Shown: positions 1 through 6,537 of the stretch, piece by piece
Layout of the letters: each line of letters begins with the position of its first letter
Numbering within the stretch: position 1 is the first letter of the stretch
NCBI GenBank assembly: GCA_025463925.1
Contig: JAODBK010000045.1
Location: forward strand, 1 to 45,006
Direction: 5' to 3'
Length of the DNA: 45,006 nucleotides
Source of the DNA: Acidimicrobiales bacterium
GTDB taxonomy: Bacteria > Actinomycetota > Acidimicrobiia > Acidimicrobiales > AC-14
Position numbers and translations under genes: made by a program
The notes under the pieces: generated by a model
What the model was told of the DNA's origin: nothing
What the model saw: the letters and a program-made list of their open reading frames with translations, nothing else
Databases searched by the model: none

Positions 1-552
1 GTGCTCCTGAACGAGCTGCCCGAGGGTCCGCACCGCGGCGAAGTGGCGGCCCTCGCGGGTCACCGACTCGGGCGCGGTGCCGACCTCGTCGTGGGCCGCC
101 GCCAGCCAGTAGCGCACCATGCGCTGGCCGTGGAAGAACCGCAGCCCGCAGATCTGACCGATGAGCAGGGCCTCGTCCCGGGCGAACAGGTGGGCCACGT
201 CGGGCTGGTTGGCGAAGGCCAACAGCTTGGCCTGGTCGATGGACAGCTTCCCGTCGCGCAACGCCTCCGCGGTCTGGGGCATCCCCCGCAGCTTGCGGGC
301 CCGGCGCAGCTCGGCCCGGGTGGTCTGGGTCGCGAGCGAGCACTCCCGGGCCAGGCGGGCCGCGGCCGCCTTGGAGCCGTCGTCGGCCCAGATCTTGCGG
401 GCGTCCCAGGCCGCCAGCAGCCGGGCCCGGGCCGCCGCGAAGCGCGACTCCTGGCGCTGCAGGCCGATCACCGTCGCGTGCAGCTCGGCGTCGGACAGCG
501 CGTCGGGATCGAGCGCGAACAGCTCCTCGACTGCCGCTGCCAGAGATTCCAC
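1..552 (-). CDS. DUF222 (13E12-type) HNH-family protein, N-terminal part
   Basis: The visible 184 residues are the N-terminal DUF222 region of the actinobacterial 13E12 repeat family. Most members carry a C-terminal HNH nuclease domain, which would lie beyond the window edge here. The protein is mainly helical and rich in Ala, Arg and Leu, with the typical start MESLAAAVEELFAL and a central stretch LSIDQAKLLAFANQPDV. I chose the GTG at 552 because GGGGAGG lies just upstream of it. The gene is cut by the window boundary, so its length and nuclease motif cannot be judged. A LexA-like box lies 54 bp upstream, which fits the known SOS control of several mycobacterial 13E12 genes. Function is unproven; a mobile or DNA-damage-linked nuclease is the usual guess. 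Confidence 0.8.
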   Translation of the reverse strand, partial: MESLAAAVEELFALDPDALSDAELHATVIGLQRQESRFAAARARLLAAWDARKIWADDGSKAAAARLARECSLATQTTRAELRRARKLRGMPQTAEALRDGKLSIDQAKLLAFANQPDVAHLFARDEALLIGQICGLRFFHGQRMVRYWLAAAHDEVGTAPESVTREGRHFAAVRTLGQLVQEH

Positions 553-605
553 GCCGCACCTCCCCACGCAATCGAACCGACCGAAGGGGAAGTGCCAGCA
601 CCCTA

Positions 606-621
606 TCGAACGTGTGTTCGC
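606..621. promoter_or_regulatory. LexA-like SOS box
   Basis: TCGAACGTGTGTTCGC has inverted half-sites CGAAC and GTTCG separated by 4 nt. This matches the actinobacterial/Gram-positive LexA consensus (CGAAC-N4-GTTCG). It lies between the DUF222 gene (start 552, minus strand) and the hydrolase remnant, so it most likely controls the DUF222 gene. Confidence 0.7.
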
Positions 622-632
622 ATGTCAAGCAC

Positions 633-1010
633 TCACGGCGCGGATGCGAATTCGGCGACCAGGCCGGCGAGCTCGGCGGGCCGCTCGGCGTAGGTGACCT
701 GCCCGCACTCGAGCTCGACGAGACGGGCATCGGCCAGCGCGCCGGCGCGACGTCGAGCGCCTCGATCGGCCGGCCAGGTCGTCGGCGTGCAGCTCGACGG
801 TGTGGTCGGCGCCGCCGCCGGCGCTGCAGGTGTGGCCTCGGCGGTCGTACGTGACACACCGGTGACGGTCGCCGAGCCGGGGCGGCCTGGTCGGCCCAGA
901 CGCGGGCGTCGCCGCACATCCCGTGGACGAACACCAGCGGCGGACCCTCACCCGACTGCTCGGCGTACAGCGTGGTGCCGTCGGCGACCAGTTGCCACGG
1001 CGGCCACTGG
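633..1010 (-). pseudogene. alpha/beta hydrolase remnant (frameshifted, internally deleted)
   Basis: Three frames of the minus strand together spell a decayed alpha/beta hydrolase. The first piece has an oxyanion-hole segment VFVHGMCGDARVWADQ. After a frameshift follow RCVTYDRRGH and HADDLAG, typical of the strand-4 region. After another shift comes the family's C-terminal end, VELECGQVTYAERPAELA, with a stop at 633. The central part that should carry the nucleophile elbow (GxSxG) and the lid is absent. No convincing start codon is seen upstream. The remnant abuts the 3' end of the next minus-strand gene. I infer an old inactivation with deletion of the catalytic centre. Confidence 0.75.
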
Positions 1011-1823
1011 TCACGCCGCCGCTTGCTCGATCCGGATGCCGAGCTCGATCAGCGCGCGACGGACGTTGCCGGCAACTGCTGGCGGGCACACCCGTTCCAC
1101 GTCGGCGAGCAACACCGGCAGGGGGCGGAACTCGCCGAACAGCCACCGACTCAACAGGCCGAGGCCCATCCACTCCACGTGCTCGGCAGGGACGAGGTCG
1201 TTCCACCATCCCTTGGTCGTCACGAGCTCGCGGACCGTCGACCAGTTGCAGACCTTTGCCATGGCGTTGCCGGCGGCGACGAGGTCGGTGCCGGCCAGCA
1301 GCGTCACCGCCGGGTGCAGTCGGCTCGCCTGCTCCCATGACTCGACGCGGCTCCCGACGATGGTGTCGAGCCACATGACCGCGAACAACTCCGCCGTCGT
1401 CTGTTGCGGCGGATCGGTGGCGAGCCCGAAGACGCGCCGCATGCAGTCGGCGACGATCCCTTCTGTGGGTGGTTCGTCGATGACGCGTCCGTCGGCGAAC
1501 GTCGCCATCCCGTACGTCGAGCCGTCGTACGTCATCAGCACGGTCGTGCGGCACCGGACCCGCCGCGACTGATCAGCGGGGTCGTCCACCGCGTACGACG
1601 TGCCGTGGCCGATGAGGCCGATCGCGACCCAGTCGTCCTCCGCCACCAGGCCGAGCAGCGAGTTGGTCGGGTGACCGTCGACGTCCTTCCAGCCCAGCTC
1701 GAAGCCGTCGGGCGTCGAGTCGTTGACGACGATGCGGACGAGCAGGGCTGCCTGGTCGTCGCCGCGGTCGCGGGTCGATGCGTCGAGCAGGGTGACGATC
1801 CGCTCGAGATGGTCGGGTTCCAT
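1011..1823 (-). CDS. hypothetical protein, 270 aa
   Basis: I do not recognise this family. The protein is soluble and has no signal peptide or membrane segment. It is acidic in the N-terminal half and has a Trp-rich C-terminal part (for example KGWWNDLVPAEHVEWMG). Amino-acid composition and codon positions look like a real gene. The ATG at 1823 is preceded by GGAGG at good spacing, which fixes the start. It lies downstream of, and in the same direction as, the DUF1931 and alkyltransferase genes, with an 81-bp gap, and may belong to their transcription unit. No catalytic motif can be pointed out, so no function is proposed. Confidence 0.7.
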   Translation of the reverse strand: MEPDHLERIVTLLDASTRDRGDDQAALLVRIVVNDSTPDGFELGWKDVDGHPTNSLLGLVAEDDWVAIGLIGHGTSYAVDDPADQSRRVRCRTTVLMTYDGSTYGMATFADGRVIDEPPTEGIVADCMRRVFGLATDPPQQTTAELFAVMWLDTIVGSRVESWEQASRLHPAVTLLAGTDLVAAGNAMAKVCNWSTVRELVTTKGWWNDLVPAEHVEWMGLGLLSRWLFGEFRPLPVLLADVERVCPPAVAGNVRRALIELGIRIEQAAA

Positions 1824-1904
1824 GGTTCCTCCAGGCGCGTGTGGTCAAGCGATGGAGGAAGCGGAACGCCCAGCGTCGCGCGGCCCGGACCGGCCGCGCA
1901 AGGG

Positions 1905-2354
1905 TCAGAGGAGGAGGCGGAAGGTGCGGAAGGCCCGCTCCCAATGCGCGGTCGACGGGTTCTTCACCGTGGGATCGATGATCGTGAACAGGTGGGCCAG
2001 CGCGACGCTCAGCCCACCGGCGACGGCGGGCAGGCCGGCCTGCGTCTCGTCGCTCAGCGCGAGGTCGAGCTGCGGCCAGGTGGCCAGCTGCTCGAGGATC
2101 GGCTCGAGCTCCACGTCCTCGTCGATCTTCTCGAACTCGTGGATGCGCTCCTGCAGGCCCTTGGTGATCGGCAGGTCCCACGGCTCGATGACGTCGCGGA
2201 TGTTCGCCTTGGCCGTGGCCTCGGCGACGACCAGCAGGTCGTGGATCTTGCCGCCGATGAAGTCGCGATACCGCTTCAGGTCGTCCTTGTCGACATCGAG
2301 TCCGCCCTCGATCCGGAAGAATCGCTCGAAGTTCGGAATGGCGGAGACGGGCAT
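1905..2354 (-). CDS. DUF1931 histone-fold family protein
   Basis: This 149-aa protein matches the DUF1931 family, whose solved members fold as one chain carrying two histone folds (a pseudodimer). The N-terminal half shows a helix-loop-helix-helix pattern with DVDKDDLKRYRDFIGGKI, then a long Ala-rich helix, then RDVIEPWDLPIT, which resembles the R-V-x-P-D-L-P end of archaeal histone folds. The second half is a more diverged repeat of the same layout. Length is that of the family. The start is 9 bp after the alkyltransferase gene, so the two are probably co-transcribed. Whether this member binds DNA is not known. Its position in a DNA-repair cluster makes a DNA-associated role plausible but unproven. 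Confidence 0.8.
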   Translation of the reverse strand: MPVSAIPNFERFFRIEGGLDVDKDDLKRYRDFIGGKIHDLLVVAEATAKANIRDVIEPWDLPITKGLQERIHEFEKIDEDVELEPILEQLATWPQLDLALSDETQAGLPAVAGGLSVALAHLFTIIDPTVKNPSTAHWERAFRTFRLLL

Positions 2355-2363
2355 GCCCGCGGG

Positions 2364-2879
2364 TTACCCGGTCGGCCGACCGCTGCAACGGTTGGTGCGC
2401 TCGTGGTCGAGGAGCCAGCGCTTCATGTCGAGGCCGCCGCCGTAGCCACCCAAGCTGCCGTCGGTGCGGAGCACGCGGTGGCACGGCACCACGAGGAAGA
2501 CCGGGTTCGATCCGCACGCGGTCCCGATGGCGCGCACGGCACGCGGCGATCCGACCTGGCGCGCGAGGTCCGCGTAGCTCGTCGTCGACCCGGGCTCGAT
2601 GTCGCGCATCGCCTGCCATGCCGCGTTCTGGAACCGCGTCCCGCGGTACGCCACGTCGATGCCGTCGAGCGCGTCGACGTCACCGGCGAAGTAGCGGTCG
2701 AGCGCGGTACTGACCGCGGTACTGATCGCGGCGTCGTCGCCCGACGACGCGGACGCCGCCCCCGTGGGGCCGCGCCATGTCCGGGCCGGCTGCAACGCGA
2801 GGAGCTGGCCGTCCTCGACGGCGAACCGGAGCCGGCCGATGGGCGAGTGGTCGTGGTCGCTGATGTGGATCATGGTCAC
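2364..2879 (-). CDS. ogt: methylated-DNA--protein-cysteine S-methyltransferase
   Basis: This suicide repair protein transfers the alkyl group from O6-alkylguanine in DNA to its own cysteine. The C-terminal catalytic domain is intact: the FQNAAWQAMRDIEPGSTTSYADLA segment leads into the winged helix, followed by the invariant VVPCHRV motif with acceptor Cys133 and the downstream GYGGG turn. The N-terminal domain is short and diverged, as in many Ogt-type proteins. Start is GTG at 2879, or ATG two codons later. It is transcribed divergently from an Ada-AlkA fusion across a 116-bp region with a long inverted repeat, so both may respond to alkylation damage. The last residues (about 161-171) look unrelated to the family and may be a recent extension. 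Confidence 0.93.
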   Translation of the reverse strand: MTMIHISDHDHSPIGRLRFAVEDGQLLALQPARTWRGPTGAASASSGDDAAISTAVSTALDRYFAGDVDALDGIDVAYRGTRFQNAAWQAMRDIEPGSTTSYADLARQVGSPRAVRAIGTACGSNPVFLVVPCHRVLRTDGSLGGYGGGLDMKRWLLDHERTNRCSGRPTG

Positions 2880-2913
2880 ATTCCACGACGAGTCAGACGC
2901 CCAGTCTGGCCGG

Positions 2914-2954
2914 ATCCGGACACGACGGGTCCGTCCGGGAACCCGTGTCCGGAT
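2914..2954. promoter_or_regulatory. inverted repeat between ogt and the Ada-AlkA gene
   Basis: Arms ATCCGGACACG (2914-2924) and CGTGTCCGGAT (2944-2954) are exact reverse complements separated by 19 nt. An inner GGT/ACC can extend the stem. It sits between two divergent alkylation-repair genes and ends 42 bp before the Ada-AlkA start. It could be a shared operator or a bidirectional hairpin; the sequence does not decide. Confidence 0.5.
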
Positions 2955-2995
2955 ATGACTAGTGCAGGGCGCGGGTCAGGGCGTAGAACCAACGC

Positions 2996-4396
2996 ATGGC
3001 CCCGTTCCAAGGCGTCGTCACCACCGGGATCTACTGCCGCGTCGGCTGCCCGGCCACACCGAAGGACGAGAACGTCCGACCGTTCCGGTTCCCGGCGGCG
3101 GCCGAGGCCGGCGGCTTCCGGCCGTGCCTCCGCTGCCGGCCCGACACCGTCGCGGCACCTTCGTCGTGGGTCGCGCCGTCGGAGCTGGTCTGCCGCGGCC
3201 TGAGGCTGATCGCCGACGGCGCGCTCGACGGGACGACCGAACCGGACCTCGCGGTAAGGCTGGGCGTCAGCGAACGCCACCTCCGCCGGCTGTTCGAGGA
3301 GCACGTCGGCGCGACACCCGACGGCGTCGCCCGCTCGCGACGGGCGCACTTCGCGCGGCGACTGCTGATCGAGACCGATCTGCCGGCGGCCGAGATCGCG
3401 TTCGCGTCCGGGTTCGGGAGCGTCCGGCAGTTCAACCGCGCCGTGCAAGAGGTCTTCCGCTTCACACCGACCCAGCTGCGCGCCCGCCGGCGGCGCGGCG
3501 ACCGGCTCGCGGCGCCGGCGGGTGTCGATCTCCGACTGCCGTACAAGGCGCCCCTCGATTGGGACGCGATGACGGCGTTCCTCGCGGCCCGTGCCATCCC
3601 CGGCGTCGAAGCGGTCGACGCCGACTCCTACCGGCGCACGATCGTGGCCGACGGCGCCGCCGGTGCCATCGAGTTGCGGCGCGTGCCGAATGCCAGTCAC
3701 CTCCTGCTCCGCGTCCACCTGCCGTCGGTCGCGGGCCTGATCCACGTCGTCGACCAGGCCCGGCGTATCTTCGACCTCGACGCCGACCCGGCGCTGATCG
3801 GCCGGCGCCTGCGCCGCGACGCCGCGCTGCGCCCGTTCGTGCAGGCGCGGCCGGGCCTCCGCGTGCCCGGCGCGTGGGACCCGTTCGAGCTGAGCGTGCG
3901 CGCCATCCTCGGCCAGCAGGTGTCGGTCAAGGGGGCGACGACACTGGCGGGTCGACTGGTCGAGCAGCTCGGCGACGCAGTTGCCGACGTCGAGCAGCTC
4001 GGCCTCGGCCGGCTGTTTCCCGATGCCGCGACCGTCGCCGATGCCGACCTCGGTGGCGTCGGCCTCACTCGCGAGCGGGTGACTTCGATCAAGGCCTTCG
4101 CGGCCGCGGTTGCCGACGGCAAGGTCGTCCTCGACGGATCGCACGGGCTCGAGCGCGTCGTCGACAGCCTCTGCCTGTTGCGCGGCATCGGCGCGTGGAC
4201 CGCGCACTTCATCGCGATGCGGGCGTGCGGCGAGCGCGACGCGTTCCCGGCCGCCGACCTCGGCCTGCGCAAGGCGTTCGGTGGCGACATCGTGATGTCG
4301 CCGGTGGGACTGGAGCAGCGCAGCCAGTCCTGGCGACCGTGGCGCGCATATGCCGCGATGCATCTGTGGGCGGCCGGGCCCGAACGCGGCGCGTAA
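2996..4396 (+). CDS. Ada-type regulator fused to AlkA-type DNA-3-methyladenine glycosylase
   Basis: The 466-aa protein joins three modules. Residues about 1-50 are the Ada zinc domain with four Cys ligands (C14, C18, C44, C47) in the order YCRVGC and CLRC; in Ada the first of these accepts methyl from phosphotriesters. Residues about 60-165 are an AraC-type helix-turn-helix. Residues about 180-460 are AlkA N-terminal plus HhH-GPD glycosylase, with LGQQVSVKGA, the hairpin LLRGIGAWTA and the catalytic Asp421 in FPAADLGLRKAF. It probably senses methyl damage, activates transcription and excises alkylated bases. An in-frame stop at 2984 means the zinc domain begins about 20 residues later than usual, so the domain may be slightly truncated at its N-terminus although all four Cys are kept. 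Confidence 0.92.
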   Translation: MAPFQGVVTTGIYCRVGCPATPKDENVRPFRFPAAAEAGGFRPCLRCRPDTVAAPSSWVAPSELVCRGLRLIADGALDGTTEPDLAVRLGVSERHLRRLFEEHVGATPDGVARSRRAHFARRLLIETDLPAAEIAFASGFGSVRQFNRAVQEVFRFTPTQLRARRRRGDRLAAPAGVDLRLPYKAPLDWDAMTAFLAARAIPGVEAVDADSYRRTIVADGAAGAIELRRVPNASHLLLRVHLPSVAGLIHVVDQARRIFDLDADPALIGRRLRRDAALRPFVQARPGLRVPGAWDPFELSVRAILGQQVSVKGATTLAGRLVEQLGDAVADVEQLGLGRLFPDAATVADADLGGVGLTRERVTSIKAFAAAVADGKVVLDGSHGLERVVDSLCLLRGIGAWTAHFIAMRACGERDAFPAADLGLRKAFGGDIVMSPVGLEQRSQSWRPWRAYAAMHLWAAGPERGA

Positions 4397-4509
4397 GACG
4401 CCGATCAGAGCGCGGCTCGCGAGGTTGTTGGTGGCCGGCAATGCGCGCCGACTGAGCGTGATCGGTAGAAGTCCTCGTTCCTGTCCCACCCTGGCTCCAC
4501 AATGGCCCG

Positions 4510-5538
4510 ATGACAGACGTCCTCACCGCGGCCGAGCGAGGTCGGCACCTGGAGCAGCGCATCGCGAGCTACTTCGGCTCGCACGGCTACGAAACCCGCA
4601 CCAACGCGATCCTCGAGGGGCGCTCCGGCGGTCGTCATGAGATCGACGTGCTGGCCGAGAAGTCCGACCCACTGACGACGATCAAAGTCGCGGTCGAGTG
4701 CAAGGCGTGGAACGTGCCGATCGAGAAGGACGTCGTCTCCAAGCTGAGCTACGTCCTGAGAGATCTCGGCCTCAACAAGGGGATCATCGTCAGCCTGCAC
4801 GGATGTCGCAGTGGCGCCGAGATCGCCGCGCGCGAGCTCGGCATCGATCTGTGGGGACCGGCGGAGCTCGATCGCCACTTGGGCAGTGCCGGCCTCGCAC
4901 ATCTCCAGACGGGCCCGGACGTTCGCGTCGCGCTCGGCTATCCGTTCGTGTCGAAGATGGAGGCCGCCGAGGCGCTCGTTCGGCAGCAGACCAAAGGGCG
5001 GCTCGGCCTTCGCGTGCTCGACGAAATCGTCTGGCTGTCACCGGCGTGGCTGCCGGCGTACGTCGTCGAGCTCGGTGTCACCCAGTCCACCATCAGACGG
5101 CGCCGGGAGCACTTGACGACCGCGACGGTGAAGAACATCTACGACGCCATTGGCGGCGAGTATCTCGGCAAGGCACCCGCGACGCTCCCGATCGAGGTGG
5201 ATCTGGGAACGATCAGCATTCGCCCGGCGCTGCGAGACACCCAGCTGGCGAACACCCTTCGCAAAGCCGCGGAGCGTTACGTCTCGGTGTCGCAGGAGAC
5301 GGCGAAGCAACGTCACCGCGCGTCCCTCAGCGCAATGGGGATCCCCACGCCGTGCCAGGCAGTTGACGTCGGGCGATCGAACGTCGTCCACGTTCCGGTC
5401 TACCTCGCCGTCCTCCGGCGGCAAGGCGCCGACCGAGTCGTTGCGGTGAACGCCGTGACGGGGGAGATGAGCGAGCGCCTGTCAGCGATGCTCACGACGA
5501 AGATCGGCCATCTGCGTCAGGCCTTGGTCACCGTCTGA
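4510..5538 (+). CDS. Mrr-like PD-(D/E)xK restriction endonuclease family protein
   Basis: The N-terminal 110 residues carry a PD-(D/E)xK nuclease core of the Mrr/RecB-like type. EID with Asp46 is followed by VAVECKAW with Glu63 and Lys65, then a helix and the strand KGIIVSLHG. This is the arrangement of Mrr_cat domains. The remaining 230 residues contain a possible DNA-binding region (LGVTQSTIRRRREHL) and an unassigned C-terminal domain. Mrr-type enzymes cut modified or foreign DNA. No methyltransferase is nearby, so a stand-alone, modification-dependent nuclease is plausible but not shown. The gene stands alone between the Ada-AlkA gene (113 bp gap) and the ArsR promoter. Confidence 0.75.
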   Translation: MTDVLTAAERGRHLEQRIASYFGSHGYETRTNAILEGRSGGRHEIDVLAEKSDPLTTIKVAVECKAWNVPIEKDVVSKLSYVLRDLGLNKGIIVSLHGCRSGAEIAARELGIDLWGPAELDRHLGSAGLAHLQTGPDVRVALGYPFVSKMEAAEALVRQQTKGRLGLRVLDEIVWLSPAWLPAYVVELGVTQSTIRRRREHLTTATVKNIYDAIGGEYLGKAPATLPIEVDLGTISIRPALRDTQLANTLRKAAERYVSVSQETAKQRHRASLSAMGIPTPCQAVDVGRSNVVHVPVYLAVLRRQGADRVVAVNAVTGEMSERLSAMLTTKIGHLRQALVTV

Positions 5539-5567
5539 AGCGTCGTCGCTCGCCCGCGAAGTTTCAG

Positions 5568-5597
5568 TTGACACTTACGTAAGCAAACACTTACACT
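5568..5597 (+). promoter_or_regulatory. promoter with palindromic operator for the ArsR-SRPBCC operon
   Basis: TTGACA (5568-5573) and TACACT (5592-5597) are separated by 18 nt. The spacer begins with the perfect palindrome CTTACGTAAG (5574-5583), and CACTTAC recurs nearby. The GTG start at 5605 is 8 nt after the -10 box, so the mRNA is probably leaderless. The palindrome is a likely autoregulatory ArsR site. Confidence 0.7.
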
Positions 5598-5604
5598 TGG
5601 CGGT

Positions 5605-5934
5605 GTGGACGCAGCGCTCAAGGCACTCGCCGAACCGCGCCGGCGGGAGATCCTCCGGTTGGTGTGGTCACGCGAGCTGCCGGCCACCGACATCGCGGAC
5701 CACTTCGCCGAGGTCACCCGTTCTGCGATCTCGCAGCACCTCAGCGTGCTCAAGGAGGCGGCACTCGTGAGCGAGCGACGCGACGGCACTCGCCGGCTGT
5801 ACCGGGCGAACGCCGACACGATGAATGAACTCCGCACCTTCCTCGACGACTACTGGACGTCCGGCCTCGAGCGTCTGCGTGACGTCGCCGAGGCCGACGA
5901 AGCCCGCAAACGACAGAAGAAAGGCAGACACTGA
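5605..5934 (+). CDS. ArsR-family winged-helix regulator
   Basis: A 109-aa helix-turn-helix repressor of the ArsR/SmtB superfamily. The N-terminal ALAEPRRREILRLV and the recognition helix region SAISQHLSVLKEAALV are characteristic, followed by the wing RRDGTRRLYR. No Cys/His metal site is visible, which fits the metal-independent subgroup that travels with SRPBCC (AHSA1-like) proteins. The GTG at 5605 is chosen because the promoter's -10 box ends at 5597, leaving no room for a leader. It overlaps the next gene by 1 nt (TGATG). It probably represses its own operon through the palindrome at 5574-5583. The ligand is unknown. Confidence 0.9.
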   Translation: MDAALKALAEPRRREILRLVWSRELPATDIADHFAEVTRSAISQHLSVLKEAALVSERRDGTRRLYRANADTMNELRTFLDDYWTSGLERLRDVAEADEARKRQKKGRH

Positions 5935-6374
5935 TGGCCGAGCTCGTACGCGAGATCATGATCGATGCCACACCCGAGACCATCTGGCCGTTCCTCACCG
6001 AGCCCGGCAAGCATGTCGAGTGGGACGGCACGGTGGCCGAGATCGACCCGCGGCCCGGTGGCATCTACCGCGTGCTGGTCGCCGGCCAGCACCAGTCGGC
6101 CGGCGAATACGTCGAGGTGGTGCCCATGGAGAAGGTCGTCTTCACCTTCGGCTGGGACCAGCCCGACCACCCGATCCCGCCCGGCTCGACCACCGTCGAG
6201 ATCAGCCTGCACCCCGAGGGCGACAAGACGCTCGTCCGCCTGGTGCACCGCGGCCTGCCCGATGACGCGGTCGGCGATCACGGCATGGGTTGGGCCCACT
6301 ACCTCGAGCGCCTGGCGATGGCGGCCACCGGTCGCGACCCCGGGCCCGACACGATGCCGGCGGACGCGTCGTAG
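5934..6374 (+). CDS. SRPBCC (AHSA1/START-like) domain protein
   Basis: A 146-aa single-domain protein with the helix-grip fold seen in AHSA1-like proteins. The N-terminal strand EIMIDATPETIWPFLTEP, the GG turn followed by strands (PGGIYRVLVAGQ), GEYVEVVPMEKVVFTFGW, and the long C-terminal helix after GMGWAHYLERLAMAA all fit. Such proteins bind small hydrophobic ligands in a cavity. In many Actinobacteria they are encoded directly behind an ArsR regulator, as here, and the pair probably forms a ligand-responsive unit. The ligand and reaction cannot be read from the sequence. The 163 bp after this gene contain no gene; the only candidate signal is AATACT just upstream of the next start. Confidence 0.88.
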   Translation: MAELVREIMIDATPETIWPFLTEPGKHVEWDGTVAEIDPRPGGIYRVLVAGQHQSAGEYVEVVPMEKVVFTFGWDQPDHPIPPGSTTVEISLHPEGDKTLVRLVHRGLPDDAVGDHGMGWAHYLERLAMAATGRDPGPDTMPADAS

Positions 6375-6537
6375 TCACTCGGCCCGGAGGACGGCTGCCG
6401 GAGCAGCGCGCGGGTCGCCGTCCACACGAGCCGCATGACACCACTCTGGTCGCGCTGCGCCTCGCCTGAAAGGGAGCCTCCCGGAATGTCCGTGGTGGTG
6501 CCAACACCCCGAACCGGCCGTCCGCAATACTGCCCGG

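Noticed and set aside
2876-4489. A 537-codon minus-strand frame opposite the Ada-AlkA gene
   Set aside because: Antisense shadow; the plus-strand protein has all zinc ligands and the glycosylase catalytic Asp.
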